A stretch of 64,000 nucleotides of DNA from Spisula solida (lineage: Eukaryota; Mollusca; Bivalvia; Venerida; Mactridae), in assembly GCA_947247005.1 (NCBI GenBank), contig OX365945.1, forward strand, positions 16,002,501 through 16,066,500. Direction: 5' to 3'. The notes beneath the pieces are model-generated. The model saw only the letters and a list, made by a program, of their open reading frames with translations. It was not told the DNA's origin and ran no database searches. Shown in pieces: positions 34,801 through 45,647 of the stretch. The translations under genes were made by a program, and so were the position numbers. The first letter of the stretch is position 1. The number at the start of each line of letters is the position of its first letter.

Positions 34801-37800
34801 TCCAGTGTAGTGGTGATAACCAATCACCAATAGATATCCACACTGCAGACACTCTTTACGATCAAAGTCTCCAAGAATTTCAGTTTCCACGTGGTCAACG
34901 AAATTGGGATGCATTGTTTGAGATGGAAAACAATGGACATACAAGTAAGCTTAGATCTGCATTACGTAGGACACCAGATACCGTCTTTATTAGTTTATGG
35001 CTCCTACGGTGTACAGAATAACATCACGCAAAGGCTGTCTTAAAAATAGCATCACCACAAACAGTGTAGCAATACCAAGTGATTTAGTCATCACAGACGA
35101 GATTTGTCAATATTAGAAAACAAGAACAGCTGTTTACGTATTTTATTTCTATACCAATTTTCATGAAACATATGCCAGTCTTGGATAAAAATGTAAGCTT
35201 TCCACGAAATGTAGGACCTATCGTAGTCTTTCAGTGGAACCTTGGAAAAGAAGACGGTTCAAAACTGTTTTCCGATCGCATACAACCACTTCGAAGATTT
35301 TACAGGGTGCTGGAAATAATGGTCGAGCTGCTGATAAAGGTCCTATATAATTATATTTCGTGGAAAGCATGTATTTTCCCTTAGACAGGGGTGTGTTTCA
35401 TAGAAATAAATCGATGAAGAAATAAAATACTTAAGGCTATTTTTGTTTTCGTAGCAAAGCAAAATTTCGTCTTGGATTTGTAGCCTTTATTAAATGATTA
35501 TAATTTATTTGTTATTTGGTAAAATAATATGCTACATGTTATATGTTACATTGCTTTTTCAGTCAAGGTGAAAACTAACGGTGAGTTCTACCTACGTGGT
35601 GGAGGCTTGCAGTATACTCACAAAATAGAACAGTTCCATTTCCACTGGGGGAGTGATTACGAGCAAGGATCAGAACATACATTTGATGGCCGCGCTCTTC
35701 CGATGGAGGTAAAGTATAATATTATGTTGGTACTTTAAAAACCATTAGCACTCTTTTGATATACATGTACTCACTTAATGCGTGTATGGTAGGAAAGTAT
35801 TTCTGCCAAAATTGATAACAAGACATGGCATTTCCGTGAAAACCAGATTTTTATAGTAGTAAACATCATTTGTAACAGTGTCCTTGACATCACCAACCAC
35901 ATTTCCAGTATTAAGTGGCGTTTTCACATACTAGTAAGCTACCTACACAGAAAGTTTCAGCATGATATCTCATTCCTAAGTTATAGATCAGAGACATTTT
36001 TTCTATTTTTAGTAAAAGTGACATTTGATCCCCCACCGGCCCTACTTTCAATCCTAGGCAATGTTTACATATAAGCTACCTACACAGCAGGTTTAACCAT
36101 GATACCTCATTCCTAACTGAAGCTATAAAACGTTTCTATCTGAACTAAGGTGACTTCTATCATATATCATGATATTTTCAAATGTATTAAAAAAATTATA
36201 AGCCTATACATGTACATGCATATTATATTTGTACGTATCTATAGCTCCACATAGTTGCTTGGAATATAGACCGATACCATTCTGAAAAGGAGGCTATCAA
36301 ACATTATGATGGTTTAGCTGTTCTTGGCGTTCTTTATGAGATGTCTCCATATGATAACCCAGAACTAGAACCTATCGTACAAGCCTTACCGTATGTACGG
36401 GATCCTGGTAAGTTATAAAACCCAAAGGTGGCCGATTTTATGGTGTCCGATTTTATGTCGACCGATTTTATGGTGTCTATTTTATAGTGTCCGATTTTAT
36501 GATATCCGATTTTATGGTTTCCGAATTTATTGGGTGACCAATTTTATGGTGGCCGATTTTATGGTTTCCGATTTTATGGTGACCCATTTTATGGTGTCCG
36601 ATTTTATGGTGACCGATTTTATGGTGTCTATTTTATAGTGTCCGATTTTATGATATCAGATTTTATGGTTTCCGAATTTATTGGGTGACCAATTTTATGG
36701 TGGCCGATTTTATGGTTTCCGATTTTATGGTGACCGATTTTATGATGTTCGATTTTATAGTGCCTGACCGATTTTATTGTGTCTGACCGATTTTATGGTG
36801 TCTGACCGATTTTATGGTGACCGATTTTATGGTGACCGATTTTACGGTGTCCGATTTTTGAGTGACCGATTTTATGGTTTCCGAATTTATGGTGTCCGAT
36901 TTTATCTGCATTTTACTGAACATAAGCCATAGGTATCCAAGGTAGTCATATTTTGAAAATGTTTGTCACAGTATAAAAATTGTTGTAAAGCATTATGTCT
37001 GAAATAAATGGATCAATGTTCTCATCAAATGTCGTTAACCTACAACCAAGTTCAAAAAGCACGGAAAGGCTTACAGAGCGGGGCCCATCGTAACTAATAC
37101 AACTAGAACCTATAAAGATATTAACGAAATTATCAAAAACAAAAACATGCATGTACAATAGGGGTCCGAAAAATCTGGATACCGAAAGTACACTGAGTTG
37201 GGTGTCCAAAAATTCTGGGGACAAATAGTCCCAAACCCTTTCCAAGGATCCCAAGAGTTACGTAACTTATCATTATTTTAGATATGAACGAAACCGTCAT
37301 CTTGAATCCTATGGATCAGGCACGATTCCTACCATCACAAGATTACAAATATTACCGCTACCATGGTTCCCTCACCACTCCACGTTGTTATGAAAGTGTC
37401 ACATGGACAGTATTTGCTAACACCAACACAATTTCACAACGACAGGTATTGTATTTCTGGAGATTTTCATTAGAGTTGGCACAAAGGCGATTTTGGTCAA
37501 CAAAAAGTGATTCAATCAACTAATGAGTCATGCAAATTGTTGACCAAATTGCGGCCAGAAGTGAATAGGGTGTCGCAAATACTGAGTAAAATACAGGCCA
37601 ATTTGCGATATAAAACCTTTTCAATGAGAAATTGTATGTCGCAAACGTTATAATTTTACACATATATGTACGTATTCAAAAAATGAAGGGCTAACATAAA
37701 GAGATTAGCGTCGCGTTTCTAGTAAACGAAGCGATGGTTTGAAAAATTAACAACTACACAATACGAACAGCATGTACCGAATCATATTTCTGGAGATTTT

Positions 37801-40800
37801 CTTTAGATTCGGCGAAAAGTCGATTTTTGACCGATGAAGTCGGGAAAGGTAACCAACGTCCTTAAAGTTGTAAAATAATTATGAAGAATTAAAATACGTT
37901 TGTGTCAAAGTTGAAGATTTCCGTAAGCTCTTTAATGAAACGGTATCCCAATATAACGCATGTATATCCTTTCGTTAGCTGTCGTTCATGGGTTTCAGCC
38001 ACTAAAGCAAAACATAGATATCGAGTTCAGAAAGACCAAGTGCAATCGGAACGGTCCGTACGGCATTTATCGCTACTGGCGTTACGCCAGATCTCGCTTA
38101 AAACAAGGTGGTTATTCTTAAGCAATAACCATGAATATCGAGTTCATTTTCACAGCCCTACTCTCTTTTTAACCTCAATATCAAAATACTAACTTAAGAA
38201 CATCCATTTTCGAATGTCCGAAAGGTATTACCGTACATTTAGTGTTTATATTCTTGACAAAATTATGAGTGACATATGAATTAATCACCATCACATCTAC
38301 ATTCTTAGAAAAATACATGTATACGAATTTACATTTCCTGGACAAATTTGTTTTATTTACTGTCCTTGAATTTATTTTAACCGTGTGCGTGTCACATCGA
38401 ATTCGTCGGAGAAACATTTATAGTAAACTCGTTCTACATTTCCATCCATCATCATGTCAACCTTTCTAACCTCTCAGTCATGCTAATGAAGAGTTCTCGG
38501 CGTTTTATAATATGTTTGTTGAAATCGTCATTGTTATGTTAACCAAATGAATGAATTACAAATTTTCCTGGTAAACGTTGTACCGAGGTTTTAGTATCAT
38601 GACTTTAGGCCTTTTCGACTGGGCTGTTTCGTGAAGCAAGTTTAAGCCTCGTCCCCGTCACCACAATCACAGCACTACTACAGTAATACAACTGTAAAAT
38701 TAGAACGGGAACCAGACTGTAACCTGCTCCACGAAACAGCCCAGTCGAAAAGGCCTATTGACTGCTGTCAACATGCGAAAACTCCGGACAGAATACGAAG
38801 GGACAATGCGAAGAGACAATGCGAAGGGACATTGGAACAATACAAGGGACGACGCGAATGCACAAAGGAACGATTCGCAAAGGTATTGAAACAAAATAAA
38901 GGGACGATGCGAATACAAAACGTAAATATGCGAAGGTACGTTAGGAAGATGCCAAGGTGCAATATAATAATACGAAGTGATGATGCGAATGTATGAGATA
39001 ATGTGGAAGGACGATATGAAAAAACAATATGATATTGCGTAGGGGCAAAGTCACATGGCGATGGGTAATGTAACTGTGAGAAGGTCAAATGGGACGATAC
39101 GAAGGGACAATGAAACAGTGCGACCGGGAATATGTGAACGTACAACAAAAATGCGATGTGACAATACGAAGGCATGATCGGAGGATGCGAAGACACCATA
39201 TTCTTATTAGATTTCCATCCTCTTCCACGCATAAGCAGTGCATCATCGACACTTGGTTTTAAGAATATATAGCCATACATGTTGAATGGACCAACACCTG
39301 CACTCGAATTAGACCGGATGCTCGTAATAACTTTACTCGAATAAGAGGGATAAATTAATGTACAATATAGAGTAAATTCGCCGGGACTTCGAAATTTGCT
39401 CGAATTAGGGCGGTTGCTCGAATAATCGCTGCTCGTATTACCGAGGTTTTACTGTACATGTATATGTTTACTTTATCATACGGGTTCGCTTGATAACCTC
39501 AGACAAAAAATTGACGACAAATAGGCGGAGCTTTCTCTACATTTAAAGGCGAATCTGTAAATGTATTTAAAAATGCACCATGTTGCAAACATATTTTGTT
39601 TCAAACAAATGTCCCTAGAACATGAACGCGTTTTTATGTAGTAATGTTTGCAACTGAATCGCGTTTGTGTACTTTTTCAGCTGAATGTCTTTCGTCAGAC
39701 GCTGACGTCACATCGTACAGTCGAAAGCACATCATTTCAAGGTAATGGCCGCTGCCAGTTATAATATTTTACACTTACTGGTCTCAAACATTTAAAATAG
39801 GAGTTCGTTATAACCGTATTCACTGTTTGTTATTCACATGTACGAGGTGTGTCCAAAAAGTTCGTAGACATCCCAATTTAAAAGATATCAGGCGTCATGA
39901 CAAATTCTTTTTCACCAGACCTCTATACTTTATTACAAAATACATATTCTGTAGTAATTTGACTGAATATACTATAACAATAAAAACAATATTTTACATT
40001 TTATATATCATGGTTTTGCTAAGCGGCGCAGGTCAAGTTCGTAAGTTAGTACGTTTGAAATAATGTCATGGCAATTGCGTAATTTTGGCGCGATTATATT
40101 GACGTTTGTCAACGTGCCACGAGGTTGTGTTGATGTCACGTCCGCCAAGTATCATAACAATAGAACAAATGTACGTTGAAAAAATAAACTTTTATCATAA
40201 GGACCTAAGGAATTATTGGAAACGAAAATGACGTCTTTTGGCGTCGAAGAACAACGGACTATTATTAAAGTGTGTGTATCATTTGACAAAACACCGGTTC
40301 AAACCATTAAAACACTTCGGTCTGCAACAGGCAAGGATTCCGTGTGTAGAGCACTTGTGTACAAGTGGAACAAGCGATATTCAGATGGAAAAACGACTAA
40401 TAAAGCAGACGGTAGTAGCGGACGACCGAGAATTATAAACGACGTTACTGTGACGTCTATAGAAAAGATCGTCAATAACGATAGAAGTGTGAGCATTCGT
40501 GAGTCTGAATTGAGCCGTGGGACAGTAAAAACATACTTAAGCAGCAGTTAGGTATAAACAAGGTATGGGTGCCAAGGTTGACAGATTTCGACAGAGGCAG
40601 GTGAAAACATTGATAACGGTGGCTGCTACTTTGAAAAATTGTGACAACTTTAACGTTGTTAATTTTCGTTGCGGACGTTACTGACGTCACCACCTGCGCC
40701 GCTCGGGTACGAGTGAGTACACTTGAATTATTGTAGAACAATTATTACTCCACGCATTTCACTGAGATTGTCTGTGTTATATGTAAATGCAAAGTGTTTT

Positions 40801-41291
40801 GTAATACTGAAGTCAAGATGTGGATATGTTGTTTTGGTTTTATTTGATCACAAATGTCTACGAACTTTTTGGACACACCTCGTAGTTGCTCTTTATGCAG
40901 AATGTGTATTCATGCAACTGCTAACATACTAAGTACTTTTTTGTATTTTTTTGATGAATAGTGTTCTAAGATTTGGCAAAACAAATCGTAACCGTTTTAT
41001 CTAAACATTTCGTTTTACACGTCTAAGACTATCGTTCTATTAAGCACTTCCTTCTAGGATAAGTCACCATGGTCGCTTCGCTCCTTATGTTACTTATCCT
41101 TGAATAAAACGTTTCATGTACTCTAACCTATACATAGTAATGCAACACATGCACACTATCAACGGATGTACATTTATCTATTTTTAGATGATCCAAGGGA
41201 GCTGCTTATCAATAATTACAGACCCGTACAGCCCCTAAATTACAGAACAGTATATCGCAGCTTCCCTTATTTGCACCAGGGATGGATGTAA
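31808..41291 (+). CDS. Secreted alpha-carbonic anhydrase, gene 2 (8 exons)
   Basis: Same enzyme class as gene 1. Exons: 31808-31871, 33875-33910, 34771-34944, 35563-35708, 36245-36407, 37282-37445, 39681-39741, 41188-41291; 303 codons. Signal peptide [19 protein letters not shown]. Zinc ligands H117, H119 (QFHFHWGS) and H142 (LHIVAW); proton shuttle H90 (NNGHT); E129 and T226 (SLTTP); C46-C230 disulfide pair. The C-terminus carries LNVFRQTL and [17 protein letters not shown]. All splice sites are GT-AG, mostly strong. Exons 2, 4, 5 and 6 are exactly as long as in gene 1 and all phases match, so the two arose by duplication. Intron 2 holds a 48-bp array, intron 5 a 14-bp array and intron 7 a mariner relic, none touching exons. 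Likely extracellular; a role in shell or fluid chemistry is inference. Confidence 0.9.
32963..33830 (+). repeat. Dispersed repeat family H, copy 2, with four core units
   Basis: The head (atgccccccctatcgatag) is followed by (gttc)n and (gtcc)n microsatellites at 33011-33086. Then come four units of about 157-179 bp, each starting ggttaaccca, with tgaccgtttcttctagc and tggcttgctacaaagcttcc. The shared tail cttccatgggggcataagcg and ttattgaacgcagtcttgtt closes it. It lies in intron 1 of CA gene 2 and is the most complete copy in the window. Confidence 0.75.
34093..34119. repeat. Single end of hAT-like family B
   Basis: ctttaccaatgatacagtta tctgtg matches the right end of the 15003-15729 element, but no left end was found, so it is a solo remnant in intron 2 of CA gene 2. 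Confidence 0.45.
34228..34706. repeat. 48-bp tandem array, 10 copies
   Basis: The unit contains cacatgaggtaaccgctcgt, ccatgggagacggc and gtattagattctaa. Ten copies are nearly identical; the sixth and ninth read catcgg for catggg, and the last drifts (catggcagac). The minus strand is open with a 16-residue period ([16 protein letters not shown]), which simply reflects a period divisible by three. It ends 64 bases before exon 3 of CA gene 2. Near-identity suggests recent expansion. Confidence 0.95.
35185..35375. mobile_element. Foldback in intron 3 of CA gene 2
   Basis: gctttccacgaaatgtagga and the inverse tcctatataattatatttcgtggaaagc are arranged around about 130 bases. No ORF of interest. 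Confidence 0.45.
35930..36130 (+). repeat. Two diverged tandem units of about 139 bp
   Basis: taagctacctacacag followed by catgatatctcattcctaa occurs near 35935 and 36073. It lies in intron 4 of CA gene 2. Confidence 0.5.
36425..36905 (+). repeat. Tandem array of about 14-15 bp (ccgattttatggtgt)
   Basis: About 30 units of ccgattttatggtg(t) with point changes, including a longer internal duplication (ctattttatagtgtccgatt ... seen twice about 165 bases apart). It starts about 15 bases after the donor of intron 5 of CA gene 2. Confidence 0.9.
38606..38757. mobile_element. MITE with 27-28-bp perfect terminal repeats
   Basis: taggccttttcgactgggct (continuing gtttcgtg) is perfectly inverted at 38730-38757. 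The element is 152 bp and lies in intron 6 of CA gene 2. Confidence 0.75.
38770..39200. repeat. Degenerate short tandem repeat (gcgaagggacaat)
   Basis: Variants of atgcgaagggacaat recur every 14-20 bases. The minus-strand open frame at 38768-39280 is produced by this low-complexity sequence and is Ser/His/Phe/Leu-rich without domain character. Confidence 0.7.
39295..39460. mobile_element. Pogo-like MITE fragment
   Basis: Right end gctcgtattaccgaggtttt actgta has the pogo/Tigger form (inverse: tacagtaaaacctcggtaat). Repeated ctcgaat(t/a)a words continue inward, and a weak inverted counterpart (ctcgaattagaccggatgct) is near 39302. Confidence 0.5.
39841..40884 (+). mobile_element. Mariner-like transposon, internally deleted
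   Basis: 1044 bp. The left end tacgaggtgtgtccaaaaag and right end ctttttggacacacctcgta are inverted for about 30 bases. It carries the DNA-binding part of a mariner transposase (40228-40551), but the catalytic DDD region is absent. It lies in intron 7 of CA gene 2 in the gene's own orientation. Confidence 0.88.
40228..40551 (+). pseudogene. Truncated mariner transposase, N-terminal HTH only
   Basis: 107 codons from ATG 40228; the frame is open a little further upstream without an [23 protein letters not shown] and [20 protein letters not shown], then SSGRP and [12 protein letters not shown], follow the paired HTH layout of mariner transposases. The frame ends at TAG ([12 protein letters not shown]) and no catalytic core follows in any frame, so it cannot transpose by itself. 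It could still bind its terminal repeats if made (inference). Confidence 0.8.
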
Positions 41292-41451
41292 ATTAACATG
41301 GGTCAATTTTATTTCAACACATTACAATCAACCTGGTATTACTCTCACTAACGATGCAGTCAAACGTGTGTTAAAGGTCATCTTGTATCAAGGTCATAAC
41401 GATAATATAAAAATCCGTCCGTTGAAAGACATAAGGTTCATCAGTTAATGA

Positions 41452-41457
41452 AATAAA
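41452..41457 (+). terminator. Candidate poly(A) signal of CA gene 2
   Basis: AATAAA about 160 bases past the stop codon, the first such hexamer in the 3' flank. Confidence 0.45.
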
Positions 41458-41459
41458 AA

Positions 41460-42305
41460 GGCCATTGTGGCTTTCAATGGACAGTTTTTGTTTGATTAAC
41501 ATAATTAAATGTTATATCATTACAATATGATAATTTTATAATATACATGTACATTGTAAATACAAATTGCCAATATTTAGAATTACATCTGTATTTATAT
41601 GTCCTACGTCATCGAATGTTGTGATGTTGAATATTAGAATTACATGCATCAGTATTATTATATTGCCAATACATTTGTATTTATAGAATTATTTGTGTTG
41701 TGTGACAATTAAAAACATGGTCATATCACTTAATAAACTACGCGTTATGTACGCTCATGAATTGAATTTCAGATATATTGTTTGTTTGATAGTATACCTT
41801 GACCGATGGTCTTTCTTTCTCTCTGTGTTACAGGTTATGTGATACTGTTGTAACGGGGTCAACTTTTATTGGTTTGAGACCTCCGAGAAATACTTGGGGT
41901 GAATTTATCGGCAACAAACCGGTTTTGGTTTTAGTTTGGTGGTTTCGAAGTGGTTTCAAACTAGTCTAGTTTATTTTAGTTTGAAGTTTAGCTGTAAACA
42001 TGTTGTTTACTACAATTACAAAATGACGGACGCATCATATATATCATATTTTCGCTATTGCAGGGCCGAGATGCGACCCTATTCCGCTATCCAAAAAGTA
42101 CATTTTCTATCTTTCTGAAAAATAAATTCTTTCAAAAACAATAACATTATGTAGATCTATATCCCGACATCTGAAAACAGCCTATAAATGAACAACAAAA
42201 TTAATCACTATATTACAATTCCCACCAGGCCATTGAATATTAAAATATTGTTTTTATATAATTACATGTAGCACTAACAGCTTTTCAATATGAGGAACTT
42301 TACAG
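41460..42305. other. Intergenic stretch, no gene seen
   Basis: AT-rich; the small open frame at 41936-42118 has no recognisable character. Confidence 0.5.
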
Positions 42306-42309
42306 GGTG

Positions 42310-43045
42310 TGGAAACACAAGGATTATTCTGTAAATGATTCCTTGAAACTTAAATGTACATCCACACTTTTAATACTGACCACAACAAAAGGTCGTACAA
42401 AATTTCCTGTTATTGGAGTTTACTGATTAATTTAACTGATATAACGGGTTTCAATGGGTGGGCGTTAAAGTGTTAGAGTCATTTCGTTAATTTTCCTGGA
42501 TCACCATCCAACTAACTGACAACATCAAAATTTGATACAAAATTTCCTGAACAGGAATATGATAGCAACTTTCATCGAGATATTTATACTGATTTATTGA
42601 TACAAGAAGTTTCACTGGATGTTAACTCTCAAGTGTCATTCTATTAATTTCCCTAGTTTACTAGAAGTACGGAATAAACACTTACTGTCATCAAAATGTT
42701 GAACAAAATGTCCTGTACAGGAACATAACAGGAAGAAAACAAACTGCATTCAGTAAACGCTGACGCTACAGTGACAGCCTTGTCCATTATAACTAGCTAA
42801 GTCAATAAGGGTCCGTAATCTGTTGAAATGATGGATAGTGTTACACGGCGTTGACAATGCAAGGTTTGTATGATGATAAACAAGTATGCCAAGTTTGAAT
42901 GCAATGCCTTGATGGACTTTGAAAATGGTTGAGTTTCAAACTTGAAAGTTGTGGTTAACATTTTCAATGGGACGGACAAACGGACAAAGTGATGGGCAGA
43001 ACAATCACTATAAAACCCCGCATCAGTAGATGTCAGGGCATAACA
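42310..43045 (-). repeat. Dispersed repeat family H, copy 3 (inverted)
   Basis: Read on the minus strand it has the head with a gtccgt tract, the aacttggcatacttgttta block and an ttactgaatgcagtttgttt tail. Beyond the tail lie two or three units of about 140-165 bp, each ending in aaaatttcctgnncagga. Same family as 790, 32963 and 47570. Confidence 0.6.
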
Positions 43046-43701
43046 ATACTATTAACCGGTACTCTACCTAGCTAGAATCATCAGAGGGTTATTCAATTGA
43101 ACAGTCAAATGAAAACAATGTGTCCTACCTCTGTAAAGCCACACCATTAGGTTCTCTAAAAGAGGCCCACATGGAAGATTGGGAAACTAAATGTGTAGCC
43201 TCGTTTAGATAAAGTCTTTACTTACTTACTAAACTTCTCTTAAAATCTCTTGAAACCCCAACCTTCTTAATATAGTATCGGTTCTGTAAAATCATCTATT
43301 TTCGTGGGCAATAAATTGTGTGGTTTTTATAAATGATGTAAATTTGTGGCTCGTAAATTTGTGGTTTTGCAAAACATTGAAGATTTTAAGACCTTATCAA
43401 AGCTGTTGGCCTTTAGGTTACAGAGAATATTTTTTTCAAGCAATGCATATTTTACCCTAAAGCTAACTCATGCTAGTTTTGAACCCTGAAACATACATGT
43501 AGTAGCTTGGAATTCAATCACAAAAAAAACCATTATCAAATTTGTCAGTTTGTTTTGACGGAATATTTACGACCACTTACGGAAACTACCGACCAACAAT
43601 AAACTGGTTCTATCGATATCGATCTTAATCGACTGGGTTTGACCGATAAACCAGATTGTTGTGTATATGGATTGCATTATTTAAGAAATAAACTATGAAA
43701 A

Positions 43702-44182
43702 ACCGTTGTATACCGGCTGTTATACAGGTAACAAACCACCAAATGCCTACGCGGACCAAAATCAGTAGTCCTGTAAAAAACTTTGATTTGGTTAGAAATG
43801 GTGGTATGTCTTGACAAATCAGCACTTGAATCATTTTACTTTCTTTGTACACATGTATGTGATGTAGTGAAACTGTTTTATTTAGAAAATATGGATATTC
43901 TGGCTTAAATATGAAAGTGAAAGTAGGGTTGTGGCTAACGGACTTCGAGTCAGTCCGCGCGTGTGAGAGGCTATATGCTATTTCTATTGATTGGTAGATT
44001 TTGAGAGGTCCCCATGGACAAAAGTTTGACATTTTTTTGGTCAGCAATGTATCACTTTACATTGAATTAAAGAACAAATTTATTTGGTGGTTTGTTACCT
44101 ACAATGGTTTGGAGTTCTGACGCGTAGGAACAAGCGTCAGAACGACAAACCATTGTATAACAGCCGGTATACAACGGCTTTG
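43702..44182. mobile_element. Inverted-repeat element
   Basis: The left arm ccgttgtataccggctgtta (continuing tacaggtaacaaaccaccaaa) recurs inverted in two parts, tttggtggtttgttacct near 44081 and tataacagccggtatacaac near 44155. The minus-strand open frame at 43625-44047 lies largely inside and reads as non-coding. Confidence 0.6.
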
Positions 44183-44189
44183 AATATTT

Positions 44190-45640
44190 TATTTCGATTC
44201 TAACATGATTTAACTTGATCCGGAATTATGTATAAAGCCAGTGTTCTTTTGCGAGATCTATGTTGCTTAGGTTACTTGTTTACCTGCATGACGTCACTTT
44301 CATTGTATATCGGCCGATATGTATACTAGTATACAACGTTATAATTTGTTCTTTTTCTATATAGGCAAAATCGCCGGTCATGTTGTAATGTAAAGTTGAG
44401 CCTCGTGAACTAAAGTTTTAATCATATCAACAACTACAGCACAAGCCGATATAATCGTCAACTGACTTATTCACTGCATCAACTGTGAAATGCACATCAA
44501 CAACTGATATAATCACTGCACACAATCTGAAATCCACGTGACCACCAAACTTATCATTCTCATTTACCAGAGTATTCTTCGTCCGAAACAGTCTTGACTA
44601 ACCACTGATGTATGAGGATGCAAACTTATCTACTGCAAAAAATCTGTATCGCCAACTGATATGATTAAATCACTGTTAAAGGAGTATAGGTGCACTGTAG
44701 AAGGCAGATATGGCATGACACAGCAATTTGACTATGGGGGAGCACGTGACCACATGTCCATGCATGATTGGCTAATGTGTCAGTCTGGCTTAAGGTGAGT
44801 CTAGACAGAACATTTTTCAGCCATATACACAAAGAGGAAATCATTTTGTGCACGTATTATCGATAAAACACAGCTGCGACTAATAACTGCAAATAAGTAT
44901 TTCGAGGAAGAACGTAGTGCTATAGTTACTTTGTATTTTTGTAATGTCAAATGTGGAATATAATTGGCTATGTTAGAATCGAATTAATAAGTATGTAGCT
45001 GTGTTGTATCTATAATAAAGCTTGTTCATTTGCGCATCCAAACTCGTGATTGTGCTTTATACTACGATAAAACACATGTACACATTCATTACTTCTTGAG
45101 TTAAGTAGTAAATACTGGTCTAGCTGTAAATTATCTGGCCGAGGAAAACTATTTGACTTGTCAATATCCTGGTCAACCCAACAATACATTAATAGCAGCA
45201 GCAACCACACACATATCATACACACCAGTAACAACAAGTACTGTGTCAGTCACATACAGTATTGAATCCAATAGTAGAAGTAACATAACAATTCAACCTA
45301 TCCCACATTGTCAGCAACAGTAGCAGCAGCTACCATCCCGCACTCAGTGATCAACACCAACAGCGGTCAAGGAAATAATAGTGAATAAAAAGATTATTAT
45401 GGCTGTTTAGATACTATAATTTAATTCATTGCATATATAAAATATGTAACGTTATGATATTTAATAAATACTTTCGCAACAATCTATTTGAGACCCCTAC
45501 TGCGATTTTGACAGTGGGTCTACAAGGGGAGTTCACCGTGTACACAACCGGAACCACGTGTTTATGGTAAATAGAAATACTCTTTAATATGGGAGGTGTA
45601 CAGACGCTTTTTTGTTCATTGTTTAATAAGCGTTTGTAAG
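44190..45640. other. Intergenic stretch upstream of MOCS3
   Basis: No gene is visible. The stretch 44400-44660 repeats atcaacaactgatat-like words. A partial foldback with gtgctttatactacgataaa near 45052 is related to the one at 48081-48244. A MOCS3 promoter is expected close to 45600, but no TATA box was found. Confidence 0.5.
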
Positions 45641-45647
45641 TCGCAAC

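Noticed and set aside
38768..39280. 170-aa minus-strand ORF in CA gene 2 intron 6
   Set aside because: Low-complexity reading of a degenerate tandem repeat; no domain character and inside an intron on the opposite strand.
43625..44047. 140-aa minus-strand ORF
   Set aside because: Falls in an inverted-repeat element; composition is not protein-like and no motif is recognisable.
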